A stretch of DNA of 64,000 nucleotides from Mesostigma viride (Eukaryota > Streptophyta > Mesostigmatophyceae > Mesostigmatales > Mesostigmataceae): NCBI GenBank assembly GCA_009746045.1, contig RPFO01000041.1:8778348-8842347 (forward strand), given 5' to 3'. Each line of letters opens with the position of its first letter. Positions within the stretch are counted from its first letter, which is position 1. The notes under the pieces are model-generated. The model was not told where the DNA came from. It ran no database searches and saw nothing but the letters and a program-made list of their open reading frames with translations. The position numbers were made by a program, and so were the translations under genes. Below, one piece after another: positions 27,829 to 35,383 of this stretch.

Positions 27829-28261
27829 GAAAAGAAAAGAGGCCGACCTTAGCTAGGTGGGTTTGTTTTTGTCCTTTTTTGCGTGTCATGCGGCCTTGGC
27901 CCGGACGGCATTTTTTCGCCACGCAAATGTTGCGCCTGAACAAATGACGCCATGTGGCGTTCTAATTGCCGGCAGCTTACGTAAGGCTGCCGGGGCTATT
28001 AGGTCACATATTGCGTGAGAGAAAGAATCTAGATCTAGTTAATCACTACGCCATGAGCCAAGAAACCTAGACAGTGGCAGGTTTATATCTCAACGTAGCT
28101 CCTGCCACCTGGCCAAGAAAAAACTGGCCAAAGCTTTGGCCACGACTGATCCGGATCAGGCCGCACCGGCCTCAAAAGGTTTGTCACGTGAACCCAATAA
28201 CCTAGCTATAGCGGCTACCCTTCCATCTCACTATAAAGAAACTATGTTCAGAGAACCACGA
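27829..28261 (-). repeat. DIRS split repeat A1
   Basis: 433-bp copy of 22924-23355 at the outer right end of the element. It cuts into the viral gene 28262-28504. Confidence 0.9.
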
Positions 28262-28504
28262 GTACAGGATCAACCACAGGATAGCGGTCCTCAGTAGGAC
28301 GTGAACGCTTTCAAAGCGTTTTTCGATGACGGACAGGCAGTGGTCCCGCCGGTCCCTCCATATGTCGGAGGATGTGGAGGTCATCTCCGCGCATATGTCG
28401 TGATCCTCCATCCCCATCCAGAAGCCTAGGGAGCTGAAGTGCGGCCCCTTCATGTACAGCTCCCTCAGGGGGCGCACGATGACGGCGTCGTACACGAATG
28501 CCAT
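28262..28504 (-). pseudogene. viral gene truncated by the DIRS insertion
   Basis: It starts at ATG 28504 (MAFVYDAVIVRPLRELYMKG) and encodes 81 residues, ending in a hydrophobic helix (VLLRTAILWLILY) at the edge of repeat A1. In the frame given by direct joining, sequence left of the element (22761-22669) stays open for about 30 codons, so the original gene may have ended there. Function unknown. Confidence 0.55.
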
Positions 28505-28554
28505 CCCGAAGCCTGGCCAACTACAATGTACAGTTTCGATTTTAAGCGCGCGGG

Positions 28555-29109
28555 TCACAGGAACCGGACGGTGAACTTCTTCTTGACGCTCTTCACGGAC
28601 GGTCGCACGAGGATGGCGAGGTCGGAGGCCTTGCACCTCTTGCGACACCGTATGACCTTGCCGTTGAGGACGCGCAGGGAGGGCCTCCTCTCCCTCCCCT
28701 TCGGCAGCTCCTCCCGTATGGCGTCCTGGTGCTGGCGAGCGTATTCCAGCACCCCGTTGGTGATGGCCCATCGGAAGAAGTTCATCTGTCCGGGTGTGGT
28801 GGTGATCTCCCGCTCGTCTTCGCTGCGGATGGTGGTCTTGTTCCTCCTGGCGAAGGGGTCGAACATGCGCTTGGAGTAGAAGGCCAGCTGCTCGCGGTAG
28901 GACATGTACAGGTTGAACGGGAGCGCGTTGTCGGGCTGCTCGAACTCCACGCGGTGTGTCTTGGAGTAATTGGTCACGAGGCACTCGACCACCCGCAGGG
29001 ACAGGCGGTCCGACCTGCGTCCGGACTCAGGACGCGTGATGTCGTATAGCGCGTTGAAGTTGTCAACGTTCGCGTAAAAGCGCTGCAGGGAGCGCCCCAA
29101 CAGGTCCAT
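28555..29109 (-). CDS. conserved giant-virus protein of unknown function
   Basis: 184 residues, MDLLGRSLQRFYANVDNFNA. The block YREQLAFYSKRMFDPFARRN followed by TTPGQMNFFRWAITNGVLEY matches a pattern I recall from many phycodna- and mimivirus-like hypothetical proteins (FDPF-RR and GQLNFFRWAI), including a basic C-terminal segment ending in hydrophobic residues. No catalytic motif is visible. It is intact and lies 50 bp from the truncated gene downstream. Confidence 0.6.
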   Translation of the reverse strand: MDLLGRSLQRFYANVDNFNALYDITRPESGRRSDRLSLRVVECLVTNYSKTHRVEFEQPDNALPFNLYMSYREQLAFYSKRMFDPFARRNKTTIRSEDEREITTTPGQMNFFRWAITNGVLEYARQHQDAIREELPKGRERRPSLRVLNGKVIRCRKRCKASDLAILVRPSVKSVKKKFTVRFL

Positions 29110-29195
29110 GATGTCCGCAGGTCGCTATAGGCAGAGATTTGTTTCGTAGCGCGCTTAGTCCGCGGGGAATGTGGACGCCTAGGGTAAGATAGCGG

Positions 29196-29663
29196 ATGCA
29201 GCAGGCCGGCGTCCACCGGTGGACGTGGGTAACGAGACGCGCGTCGCCGCGGGAGAACTCGGACGTGCTCAAGGCTATTATGGGCCTCTGCCGCCTTCCG
29301 GACATCCCGCGGCCGTACATGCGCCGTACGGACGACGTCGGCAAGGTGGTGGCGGAGATGGGCCGCGACACGTATTGGATGTGCGACCTGACGCCGGGGG
29401 TGCACTGCCTGCTGGCCCTAGCGCGGATCCGCGGCGGCCGTACGGTGTGCGCGATCGTGCATTGGGACAAGAGCGTGCACATCGTCCACATGCCGCCGTT
29501 CAAGACGAAACTGTTCAAGGGCACCGTGTTGCAAGGTGTGCTGTGCCGCGACGGGTTGCGCGTTACGTTCGTGGTGCACGACTGTCTCGTCTATTGCCAA
29601 AGAGTCTGCTATCGGCTCCGTTCCGTGATCGCATGGACCGCGCTCGCGAGGTGGTGGGCATGA
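29196..29663 (+). CDS. degenerate mRNA-capping guanylyltransferase-like protein
   Basis: 155 residues resembling only the nucleotidyltransferase domain of capping enzymes. Motif III is recognisable in FKGTVLQGVLCRDG and motif IIIa in TFVVHDCLVYCQ, and the region before motif I (LPDIPRPYMRR) fits the family. At motif I, where capping enzymes have K-x-D-G-x-R, this protein reads LTPGVH: the nucleotide-binding lysine, the aspartate and the arginine are all replaced. It therefore cannot form the enzyme-GMP adduct as written. No OB fold follows. A pseudo-enzyme or decaying gene; the frame itself is intact. Confidence 0.55.
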   Translation: MQQAGVHRWTWVTRRASPRENSDVLKAIMGLCRLPDIPRPYMRRTDDVGKVVAEMGRDTYWMCDLTPGVHCLLALARIRGGRTVCAIVHWDKSVHIVHMPPFKTKLFKGTVLQGVLCRDGLRVTFVVHDCLVYCQRVCYRLRSVIAWTALARWWA

Positions 29664-29967
29664 ATTTTCCTAGCACGGGGTCTTATTACTTCCACGTGTT
29701 CATTAAATGCGTATCGTACATCACGAGCAACGACAAACAAAACGCGATAAAGAGTCCCAACGTGCTGTTCATCCCCGACTCGTCCACCGTGAGCGACCAG
29801 TACGTCCACGGGGGGGTCACGGTGGCCCTGATCCACAAGCCCGAGCTGGTGACCGAGTTCGGGCGCGCCACTCACGTCGATTCCGCCTGCGCGCTGTACA
29901 TGCCGCTCACCTCCTCCTGGGCCCCCCCCGTCGCGCAACCTTGTGGGGGTTGTACGATATCTTATAG
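29660..29967 (+). CDS. unknown protein, overlaps primase tail
   Basis: It starts at ATG 29660, overlapping the previous stop (ATGA). The product begins MNFPSTGSYYFHVFIKCVSY and has beta-rich character. A C8 run at about 29925 lies near the end: with a 1-nt change it would finish RRATLWGLYDIL at 29967, as given here; as written the frame runs on to 30106 antisense to the primase. No family was recognised. Confidence 0.45.
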
Positions 29968-31397
29968 GCAAGGTTTGCGGCCGACACCCTTGTGGGGTTC
30001 GTTTTACTCGCAGGGGCCGCCACCGCAGGGGAGGGAAACAAGACCGCGTATGCCGCCGCCGGGATTTGGCGAGGTTCCGATGCGTACCCCTTGCACTCCG
30101 AGTTGAAGCACCGCTGCACCAGCCCGTGGATGGAGACGGAGTACCACACGTTGTTGCTCTTGTGCGCGTCCTCGATCTTGTGGCAGAACCGGTGCTTGGA
30201 CCACGCCGAGTAGACCGCGTGCACGCCCTCCCCCTGCTTGAACACGTGCGTGACACCCGCCGCCCCCTCCATGGTCCGCACCACCGTCTCGACGGCCTTG
30301 TGCTCGGGAGAGTCGAGGTTCAGCGCCTCGTCCCTGTGGATACCCAGCGTGCTGGCCACCCGCTGCTCCTGGGGGGTCTTGGCCTTGTGCTTCCTGCGGC
30401 GCCCCTGCAGCTCCTCGCGGCACATGGATGTCGCCTCGTCGAACCACGGCGGGGTGGTGATGGGGGTGGGGGTCACGCCCGGCCGCCCGTCCAGGATGCG
30501 CACGGAGGTCTGCCAGAGGAGCGGGAGGATGTGTTCGCGCACGTCCTCGGGCGAGAAGACGGTGTCCACCACCCCCTCCTTGCTGATGACACCCCACGGG
30601 GCGTACGACCGCTTCTCAGAGATCCTGCCGTAGTGGCAGCGGTCGTCTCCGCAGCTGTTGCGCGCCTTCCTCCGCTCCTTGCACACGTCACAGTGGCACC
30701 AATCCTCTCCCGGCGCCTTTCCCTTGCAATCCCCCATCGTTTTCTGGATGTTCCTGTACGCCTTGCAGCAGCCGGCGCAACGCTCGCATTTCCAGCTGAA
30801 CAGGATACGGATGCCGTTGTCCATCAGCACGCTGGGGTCCACCACGGCCGTCCAGTCGTTCTCCGCCGGCCTGTCGCCGAAATTCTGGTGCAGTTTGTCC
30901 ACCACAAACGCCCGAAGTTTTAAGGCTGTCCTCTCATCCACTGGGAGGAGGGGGTAGTGGATGTGAAACCCTGTCTTGATCTTCCCCTTCTTCTCCTTGG
31001 TGGGGGCCCTGCACACAATCACATAGCTGTCCGTTTCCGCCGGCACGCATTCCCTTAACACTTCTTGGATGGTGGGTATCCACTGCTGGATGATGGTGTC
31101 CCCCAAATCCTGATCATCCTCACAATCCAGGTCCATGAAAAAGGGGAACACGGCCGTTTTCTGCTCCACCAGGAAGTTCTGGGTGTCATTCAGAGCATCC
31201 TTGGCCACTTCCTTGTAAAAGCTGGCCAGGTCCTCAAAATCCACACAGGCCTTGCCACCTTTGTATCCATCCAGAAGCAGGTGGGTGTATTCGGCGGATT
31301 TGTCGACAAAGCAATCACGATTCACTAGCCATCTAACAGCCTCAGAATAAGGTGGGGGCTGCCATCTCTCTGCTCCATCCTGGTCCAATTTGTCCAT
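29907..31397 (-). CDS. archaeo-eukaryotic PrimPol / UL52-like primase
   Basis: The product makes primers for viral DNA replication. Catalytic acidic motif: FPFFMDLDCEDDQD; histidine motif: KTGFHIHYP; nucleotide-binding motif: VVDPSVLMDNGIRI. The C-terminal zinc region (SIHGLVQRCFNSECKGYAS with upstream H and C) is that of UL52/PrimPol proteins. An extra cysteine-rich insert (CERCAGCC, CHCDVCKERRKARNSC) sits between. I chose ATG 31397; the frame is open to ATG 31490, but that start overlaps the neighbouring adenosyltransferase start. It is encoded apart from the D5 helicase, whereas many giant viruses fuse the two. The last residues after a G run are uncertain. Confidence 0.85.
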   Translation of the reverse strand: MDKLDQDGAERWQPPPYSEAVRWLVNRDCFVDKSAEYTHLLLDGYKGGKACVDFEDLASFYKEVAKDALNDTQNFLVEQKTAVFPFFMDLDCEDDQDLGDTIIQQWIPTIQEVLRECVPAETDSYVIVCRAPTKEKKGKIKTGFHIHYPLLPVDERTALKLRAFVVDKLHQNFGDRPAENDWTAVVDPSVLMDNGIRILFSWKCERCAGCCKAYRNIQKTMGDCKGKAPGEDWCHCDVCKERRKARNSCGDDRCHYGRISEKRSYAPWGVISKEGVVDTVFSPEDVREHILPLLWQTSVRILDGRPGVTPTPITTPPWFDEATSMCREELQGRRRKHKAKTPQEQRVASTLGIHRDEALNLDSPEHKAVETVVRTMEGAAGVTHVFKQGEGVHAVYSAWSKHRFCHKIEDAHKSNNVWYSVSIHGLVQRCFNSECKGYASEPRQIPAAAYAVLFPSPAVAAPASKTNPTRVSAANLAYKISYNPHKVARRGGPRRR

Positions 31398-31469
31398 CCT
31401 GTCCCCTGCTGTCCAGATTTTTTGCGCGGCTAAACGGCAGAAATCGTCGGCGCTTAAAGGAATGGCATC

Positions 31470-32012
31470 ATGAAGATTTATACCAAGCAAGGAGACCAGG
31501 GCTACACAAAAAGGCTGGGAAGTTCGGACAGCCTGCGGAAATCGGATGAATTATTTGAGGCAGTGGGTGCTTTGGATGAGCTCAATGCCTTTATGGGTTT
31601 GGCCATTCAACACTCGCTGCCGGCTGATAACTGCTTTCTACACTACCTCCAAGGTGTTCTTCTGGCAGCTGGCACGTCCGTCGCGGCCAAGAACTCGAAT
31701 TCTTGCCGCGACGAAAAGTATAAGTTTTCTGAGGGACCTGAGGCGGTACAGCGGCTGGAAAACACAATTGACCAGTTGGACGAAAAGTTACCGAAACTTT
31801 GCAATTTCATTCTACCCGGCGGGAACGGACTGGCAACTTCTCACCTCCACGTTTGCAGGGTGGTGTGCAGAAGAGCTGAGAGGGCGTGTGCGCGGCTGGA
31901 ATGGGTGGATCCCAACATCCTGCAATTTTTAAACAGGATGTCAGACTTCTTTTTTGTGCTGGCAAGAGCTAAGGAGGAGTTTCCGGCCGCCATTTACCGC
32001 AAACATTCGTAA
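31470..32012 (+). CDS. Cob(I)alamin adenosyltransferase, PduO/MMAB type
   Basis: It transfers the adenosyl group of ATP to cob(I)alamin, producing coenzyme B12. All family landmarks are present in 180 residues: the N-terminal MKIYTKQGDQGYT, GALDELNAFMGLA, FILPGGNGLATSHLHVCRVV, the ATP-binding arginine helix VCRRAERACARL, and ILQFLNRMSDFFFVLAR. The frame is intact. It is more AT-rich than most neighbours, which hints at later acquisition. Its product is the cofactor needed by the class II RNR at 16778-21845. It diverges from the primase. Confidence 0.93.
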   Translation: MKIYTKQGDQGYTKRLGSSDSLRKSDELFEAVGALDELNAFMGLAIQHSLPADNCFLHYLQGVLLAAGTSVAAKNSNSCRDEKYKFSEGPEAVQRLENTIDQLDEKLPKLCNFILPGGNGLATSHLHVCRVVCRRAERACARLEWVDPNILQFLNRMSDFFFVLARAKEEFPAAIYRKHS

Positions 32013-32036
32013 TTATTATCTGAAAAAAAGTATGAA

Positions 32037-32814
32037 ATGGCTTCTCAAGATGCTTGCAACGTTGACATCCAACAATGCGGGGAGGATCCGGCGAGATTCG
32101 ATCTTAACCGGCACACAACAAACCTGGAAAACGCCCACGACGTGAATATCTACAAGTACATCATCCGCGATGACAACAGCCCCTCTTCTCGCGAGTCGAC
32201 ATCCAACGGGCGGGGCAGGTTGATGTGGACAAGGGACTTGGAGGAACTGGCGTACAGCTGGGGGCAGAAGGCGGTCGGGTTCCGCCAGATGCACAACATG
32301 GCGGCAGACATGAACACGTTCTGGTTTCACGCCCTCGGGATCCCCGCCGCGATCCTGTCCGCGGTGGCTGGCACGACAGCGTTTGCCACATCCGAGTGCC
32401 CCGCCCACGCCAACATCAGCCTAAAGGCCGTCGCCATAGGAGCCATAAGCATCGCCGTGTCGGCATTGACCAGCTTGCAGAATTTCATGCAGTTTTCCAA
32501 GAAAGCGGAACAGCACAAGCAGGCCGGTCACCGATACGGAGCGTTCTATCGCGAGATCGACGCGGAGTTGAGCAAACAGCGCAAGTACCGGAATAACCCC
32601 TTCGAGTTCATATGTACAGCTTTGCAGGCTGACCCTCGACAACATGGTGTCCCAGGGACCTTCTATCCCTAGTCGGATATCAAAGGAGTACAAAACCAAG
32701 TTCAAAAAAAAAACGCACAAGGGAGAGACGTTCGTGGAAATGAGTCCCGTAGAGGAAAGTTCCGAGATGCACTCCCACATAAATGGGGGGCGCCACGATG
32801 GGAACGATGGGTAA
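32037..32814 (+). CDS. SLATT-like two-TM protein (frameshifted near C-terminus)
   Basis: The product begins MASQDACNVDIQQCGEDPAR. The core has a helical YSWGQKAVGFRQMHNMAADM region, then two membrane spans (HALGIPAAILSAVAGTTAFA and AVAIGAISIAVSALTSLQNF), then QFSKKAEQHKQAGHRYGAFY and REIDAELSKQ. This matches the SLATT fold, which in prokaryotes is a pore-forming effector of nucleotide-signal immunity and also occurs in giant viruses. The frame ends at 32672 as written; one nucleotide near 32628 restores the family-like tail (LDNMVSQGPSIPSRI) to a stop at 32814. It follows the adenosyltransferase by 24 bp. Confidence 0.7.
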
Positions 32815-32837
32815 ATTATCTGGGTATTAGTTACAAA

Positions 32838-33026
32838 ATGTCCGCCCGTCCTTTGAAGTCCCTGGCCACATACGCCCTCGTCACGTACGCGTTGCTTCTT
32901 TTGCGCCCCCGTTGCATGTTCCGGGAGGACGGCAGACCTATGCAGTTCGGGGTCGGCCGCGACCAGACCCTCCTGCCTTTTTGGCTGATCGCGCTCCTCG
33001 CCGCGATATACGCCCCGGGCTACTAG
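32838..33026 (+). CDS. small membrane protein
   Basis: 62 residues, MSARPLKSLATYALVTYALL, with two short hydrophobic helices (ATYALVTYALLLL and LLPFWLIALLAAIYA). It lies 23 bp after the corrected end of the SLATT-like gene. Function unknown. Confidence 0.45.
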   Translation: MSARPLKSLATYALVTYALLLLRPRCMFREDGRPMQFGVGRDQTLLPFWLIALLAAIYAPGY

Positions 33027-33083
33027 CTCGTTCTCCCGGTCACTAAAAAAATGTTGGGGTAACACAAGACACGGCGCGAGGAG

Positions 33084-33314
33084 ATGAAGACCGCACGGCA
33101 CCACGAGGGGGAGCACGCGGGCGGGGAGGATCTCGAAGAGGAGCCCGAGCGCTCGTGGCTGGACGACATGCCCGACCGATTCCACAGCGCGTACAGGGAC
33201 GAGCTGTTGAACCTGTACCTGTCGATGGTGGAGCAGTGCAAGGCCTGCGGATACCCCCTCTTGCGCCGAGTGACTTTCCACGCGTTCTGCGAATTCGCGG
33301 AGGCGAACAGCTGA
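33084..33314 (+). CDS. small acidic protein
   Basis: 76 residues, MKTARHHEGEHAGGEDLEEE, acidic at the N-terminus and helical at the C-terminus (FHSAYRDELLNLYLSMVEQC and KACGYPLLRR). One CKAC pair is present. It lies in the same rightward run of genes. No family was recognised. Confidence 0.4.
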   Translation: MKTARHHEGEHAGGEDLEEEPERSWLDDMPDRFHSAYRDELLNLYLSMVEQCKACGYPLLRRVTFHAFCEFAEANS

Positions 33315-33352
33315 TAAATTAAATATGAGCAGAGACGTATAGGACCACCCAC

Positions 33353-33644
33353 ATGACGCGCTGCGGTGCCACCACGGCGCAGGGAGTGAAATGCAAGAGA
33401 CGCGCAACGGCCGGGTCGGAACGCTGTTCCGTGCACCGGAAGCCGACGATGGGAACGGCTCCAGGACCGGAGCCACTGCCACGAAGAGAAGGAGGGGCCC
33501 CCCCGCGCCTCCAAGACGCCGTGGACGTGTTCACGCAGTTCCTGGAGAGCATCAAGGAGTACGACACGGTGCACCCGCAAGCCAGAGCGCCCGCCCCCCT
33601 TCCCCGCCACCACCACCCCCTCCCGCGGCGTACCCCCCCCGACG
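33353..33644 (+). CDS. zinc-motif protein of the CxAxT family (frameshifted)
   Basis: MTRCGATTAQGVKCKRRATA, then GSERCSVHR, gives the same C, KC, C-x2-H spacing as the other four paralogs. After about 80 residues (VDVFTQFLESIKEYDTVHPQ) the frame meets C-rich homopolymers near 33600 and becomes implausible. The frame beginning at 33645 could be its true C-terminal half. Confidence 0.5.
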
Positions 33645-33893
33645 ATGACGATGCACCCCGCGGTCGTCGACCTGTCGGGCGACGACTCGGTGGTGTACGC
33701 CAAGCTGTCCGAGGATCCCGTGACCGACGGCGAGATGCGGAAGTTGGCGGCGGCACGGGCCCTCACGATGGGCCCGCGACACGCGATGCAGAGTTACGTC
33801 AGCCCCCCGGTGGTCGACCCCCTTGGCCTGACGAACTGCGTGACGTTTTTCATGCCCCGGAAAGCGGGCAACGGCAGGCGGCGGCGCCGCTAG
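33645..33893 (+). CDS. unknown protein, possibly C-terminal half of the previous gene
   Basis: 82 residues, MTMHPAVVDLSGDDSVVYAK, ending in a basic RRRRR tail. The middle (DPVTDGEMRKLAAARALTMG) looks like real coding sequence. It either starts on its own ATG or continues 33353-33644 across a C-run indel. No family was recognised. Confidence 0.4.
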   Translation: MTMHPAVVDLSGDDSVVYAKLSEDPVTDGEMRKLAAARALTMGPRHAMQSYVSPPVVDPLGLTNCVTFFMPRKAGNGRRRRR

Positions 33894-33898
33894 AATCG

Positions 33899-34369
33899 CT
33901 ACAGGTCCTGAGGGGGCAGGGCGCACGCAGGGCTCGCGTGCCTGTCCAGGTACTCCGGGGGGAAGGTGAGCGAGGGCGGGGGGAACCCCTCGTCCTCGCA
34001 CTCCCACCTGGTCTCTAGGTTGTATCCGAGCTTCAGTATCTGCCACTCCTTCCACTTGGTGCGCATGTACACCTCGATGTTGGCCTTACCCTTGTCGCGG
34101 TGGAGGTCAAAGAGGGGGAACCGGTCCGGGTTCGCGTGCCAGTAGTCGCCGTGGTACTCGAACACGGTGGGAGGATGGGTGTCGGCACTGAACCCGTCCA
34201 CGAACAGCTTGTACCCCGTCTGGGTGCGCAGGACGACCTCGCCACCGTTGCGCGCGTGCTGGATCTTGATGGAGCGGTGCCTCTCGATGTCCTGCAGCCA
34301 CCGGATGGACTTGGGGAGAAACGACGCGGCTATCACTCCGGGGCGAATGAGACTCATAACTTGTTTCAT
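33899..34369 (-). CDS. Vsr/EDxHD-like endonuclease
   Basis: The start is ATG 34369 just after TTACAAAA; a longer frame to 34414 exists. The core YKLFVDGFSADTHPPTVFEY followed by HGDYWHANPDRFPLF matches the PD-(D/E)XK-like endonuclease fold of Vsr and of viral YEFHGxYWHG proteins: an acidic residue in VDGF, E-x-H in FEYHG, and the YWH-NP block. A helix-rich C-terminus follows. It converges tail to tail with 33645-33893, 5 bp apart. The role may be mismatch repair, homing or DNA cutting. Confidence 0.65.
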   Translation of the reverse strand: MKQVMSLIRPGVIAASFLPKSIRWLQDIERHRSIKIQHARNGGEVVLRTQTGYKLFVDGFSADTHPPTVFEYHGDYWHANPDRFPLFDLHRDKGKANIEVYMRTKWKEWQILKLGYNLETRWECEDEGFPPPSLTFPPEYLDRHASPACALPPQDL

Positions 34370-34462
34370 TTTTTGTAATAAACACGAGACTTTTTTGCGC
34401 AACCAGGCGGCCATGCGCGTTCATCCGTGGCCTATTTTGTCTCGTAAGCAGTACCCCCGACC

Positions 34463-35311
34463 ATGTCTTCAGTCATCCGTTACCTCGCCCCCAGAGACGG
34501 GGCAGACGACGACCCGCAGTTCGCGGGCAAGATCCGGGTGACGGAGGATGGCAGGATTTCGATTATCGATGTGCTATCATGCTTCGGGTTTCAGGCACCA
34601 AGAGACATTTGGTTCAAGCTGCAAAAAGCCAATCCCGAGGTCGTCTCTAATAGAGACACCTTCAAGTTTCCCGGTCGAGGGCAAAACGACACCCCCGTAA
34701 CCGATCGTAAGGGTTTGACGCAGATCATAATGCTACTCCCCGGCAAGATAGCTGCCAAGTTCCGCGACAAGGTGGCGGTGCTACTGGAGCGCTACCTGGA
34801 TGCGGACCGCTCCCTGGCAGAAGACATTTTGAGACGCGCAGATGAGCGCGACGGGGCCGTGGCGAACCTCCAAGAGCACCCTCGCGTCAAGAGTTGCGAA
34901 TCCACCAAGGAGCTTAACAACGCCATTAAGCAGTACTCGGACAGGCACGAGGGGTGCGGGGTGCTGTACCCCGCCGTGCACGACATCAACAACCTGGCGG
35001 TCACCGGCAAGACCGCCAGGCAGCTCAAGGCCGCCTACTCGGCTAAGGCGCACGGGTCCTCGCGCGACCTTAACAGCAAGGTGCAGAGTGCCGCCATGTT
35101 CTTTCTGCAGTGGAGCGAGGCCGACAAGATCGCCAGGACGGGCGCCAACCCCGTGGAGGTGGCAAAGAGGTCCCGGGCTTTGTTTGAGCCCGTGTTCAGG
35201 GCGGACGGATTGCACGAGTCGACCGCCGACGGGGCGTGCATCAAGGAGAACGCGAAGGTCATGCGCCTGAACCAGGAGGCGCGGAGAGAGGCCGCTAGGA
35301 TTGCCGTTTAA
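34463..35311 (+). CDS. BRO/KilA-N-like DNA-binding paralog A
   Basis: 282 residues, MSSVIRYLAPRDGADDDPQF. It shares with 50937-51920 the segments FAGKIRVTxDG, PGxGQxxTPV, a MLLPG-like motif, ERYLDxDRSLA, RADxRD and SCESTK. The N-terminal 130 residues resemble BRO/KilA-N-type domains of large DNA viruses and their hosts (VTDRKGLTQIIMLLPGKIAA). The C-terminal half is helical, with no recognised domain. The assignment to a named family is tentative. Confidence 0.55.
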   Translation: MSSVIRYLAPRDGADDDPQFAGKIRVTEDGRISIIDVLSCFGFQAPRDIWFKLQKANPEVVSNRDTFKFPGRGQNDTPVTDRKGLTQIIMLLPGKIAAKFRDKVAVLLERYLDADRSLAEDILRRADERDGAVANLQEHPRVKSCESTKELNNAIKQYSDRHEGCGVLYPAVHDINNLAVTGKTARQLKAAYSAKAHGSSRDLNSKVQSAAMFFLQWSEADKIARTGANPVEVAKRSRALFEPVFRADGLHESTADGACIKENAKVMRLNQEARREAARIAV

Positions 35312-35383
35312 TAGTGTTTGATAAACATTTTATAAAGCACCAGAATTTCCTATGCACGTTTAATAAACACAAAATTATTCGCT
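35312..35383. promoter_or_regulatory. bidirectional 3' end signals between convergent genes
   Basis: AT-rich spacer between the stop of the plus-strand gene (35311) and the stop of the minus-strand gene (35384). It carries AATAAA-like signals for both directions, for example TTTAATAAACAC near 35358. No gene. Confidence 0.4.

Larger units (their letters stand above)
22762..28261 (-). mobile_element. DIRS/PAT-like tyrosine-recombinase retrotransposon, full length
   Basis: On the minus strand the order is A1 (28261-27829), gag-like ORF, RT/RNase H/tyrosine recombinase ORF, B1 (23492-23356), A2 (23355-22924), a 25-bp spacer, then B2 (22898-22762). A1 and A2 differ at only a few bases in about 432; B1 and B2 appear identical over 137 bp. 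This A1-ORFs-B1A2-B2 layout is the split-direct-repeat structure of PAT-like DIRS elements, known from volvocine green algae. The near-identity of the repeats implies recent movement. No target duplication is expected or seen. Confidence 0.92.

Noticed and set aside
32621-32634. A 14-nt GT...AG segment as a mini-intron in the SLATT-like gene
   Set aside because: Far below the minimum spliceable length, and its removal creates a stop codon rather than restoring the frame.
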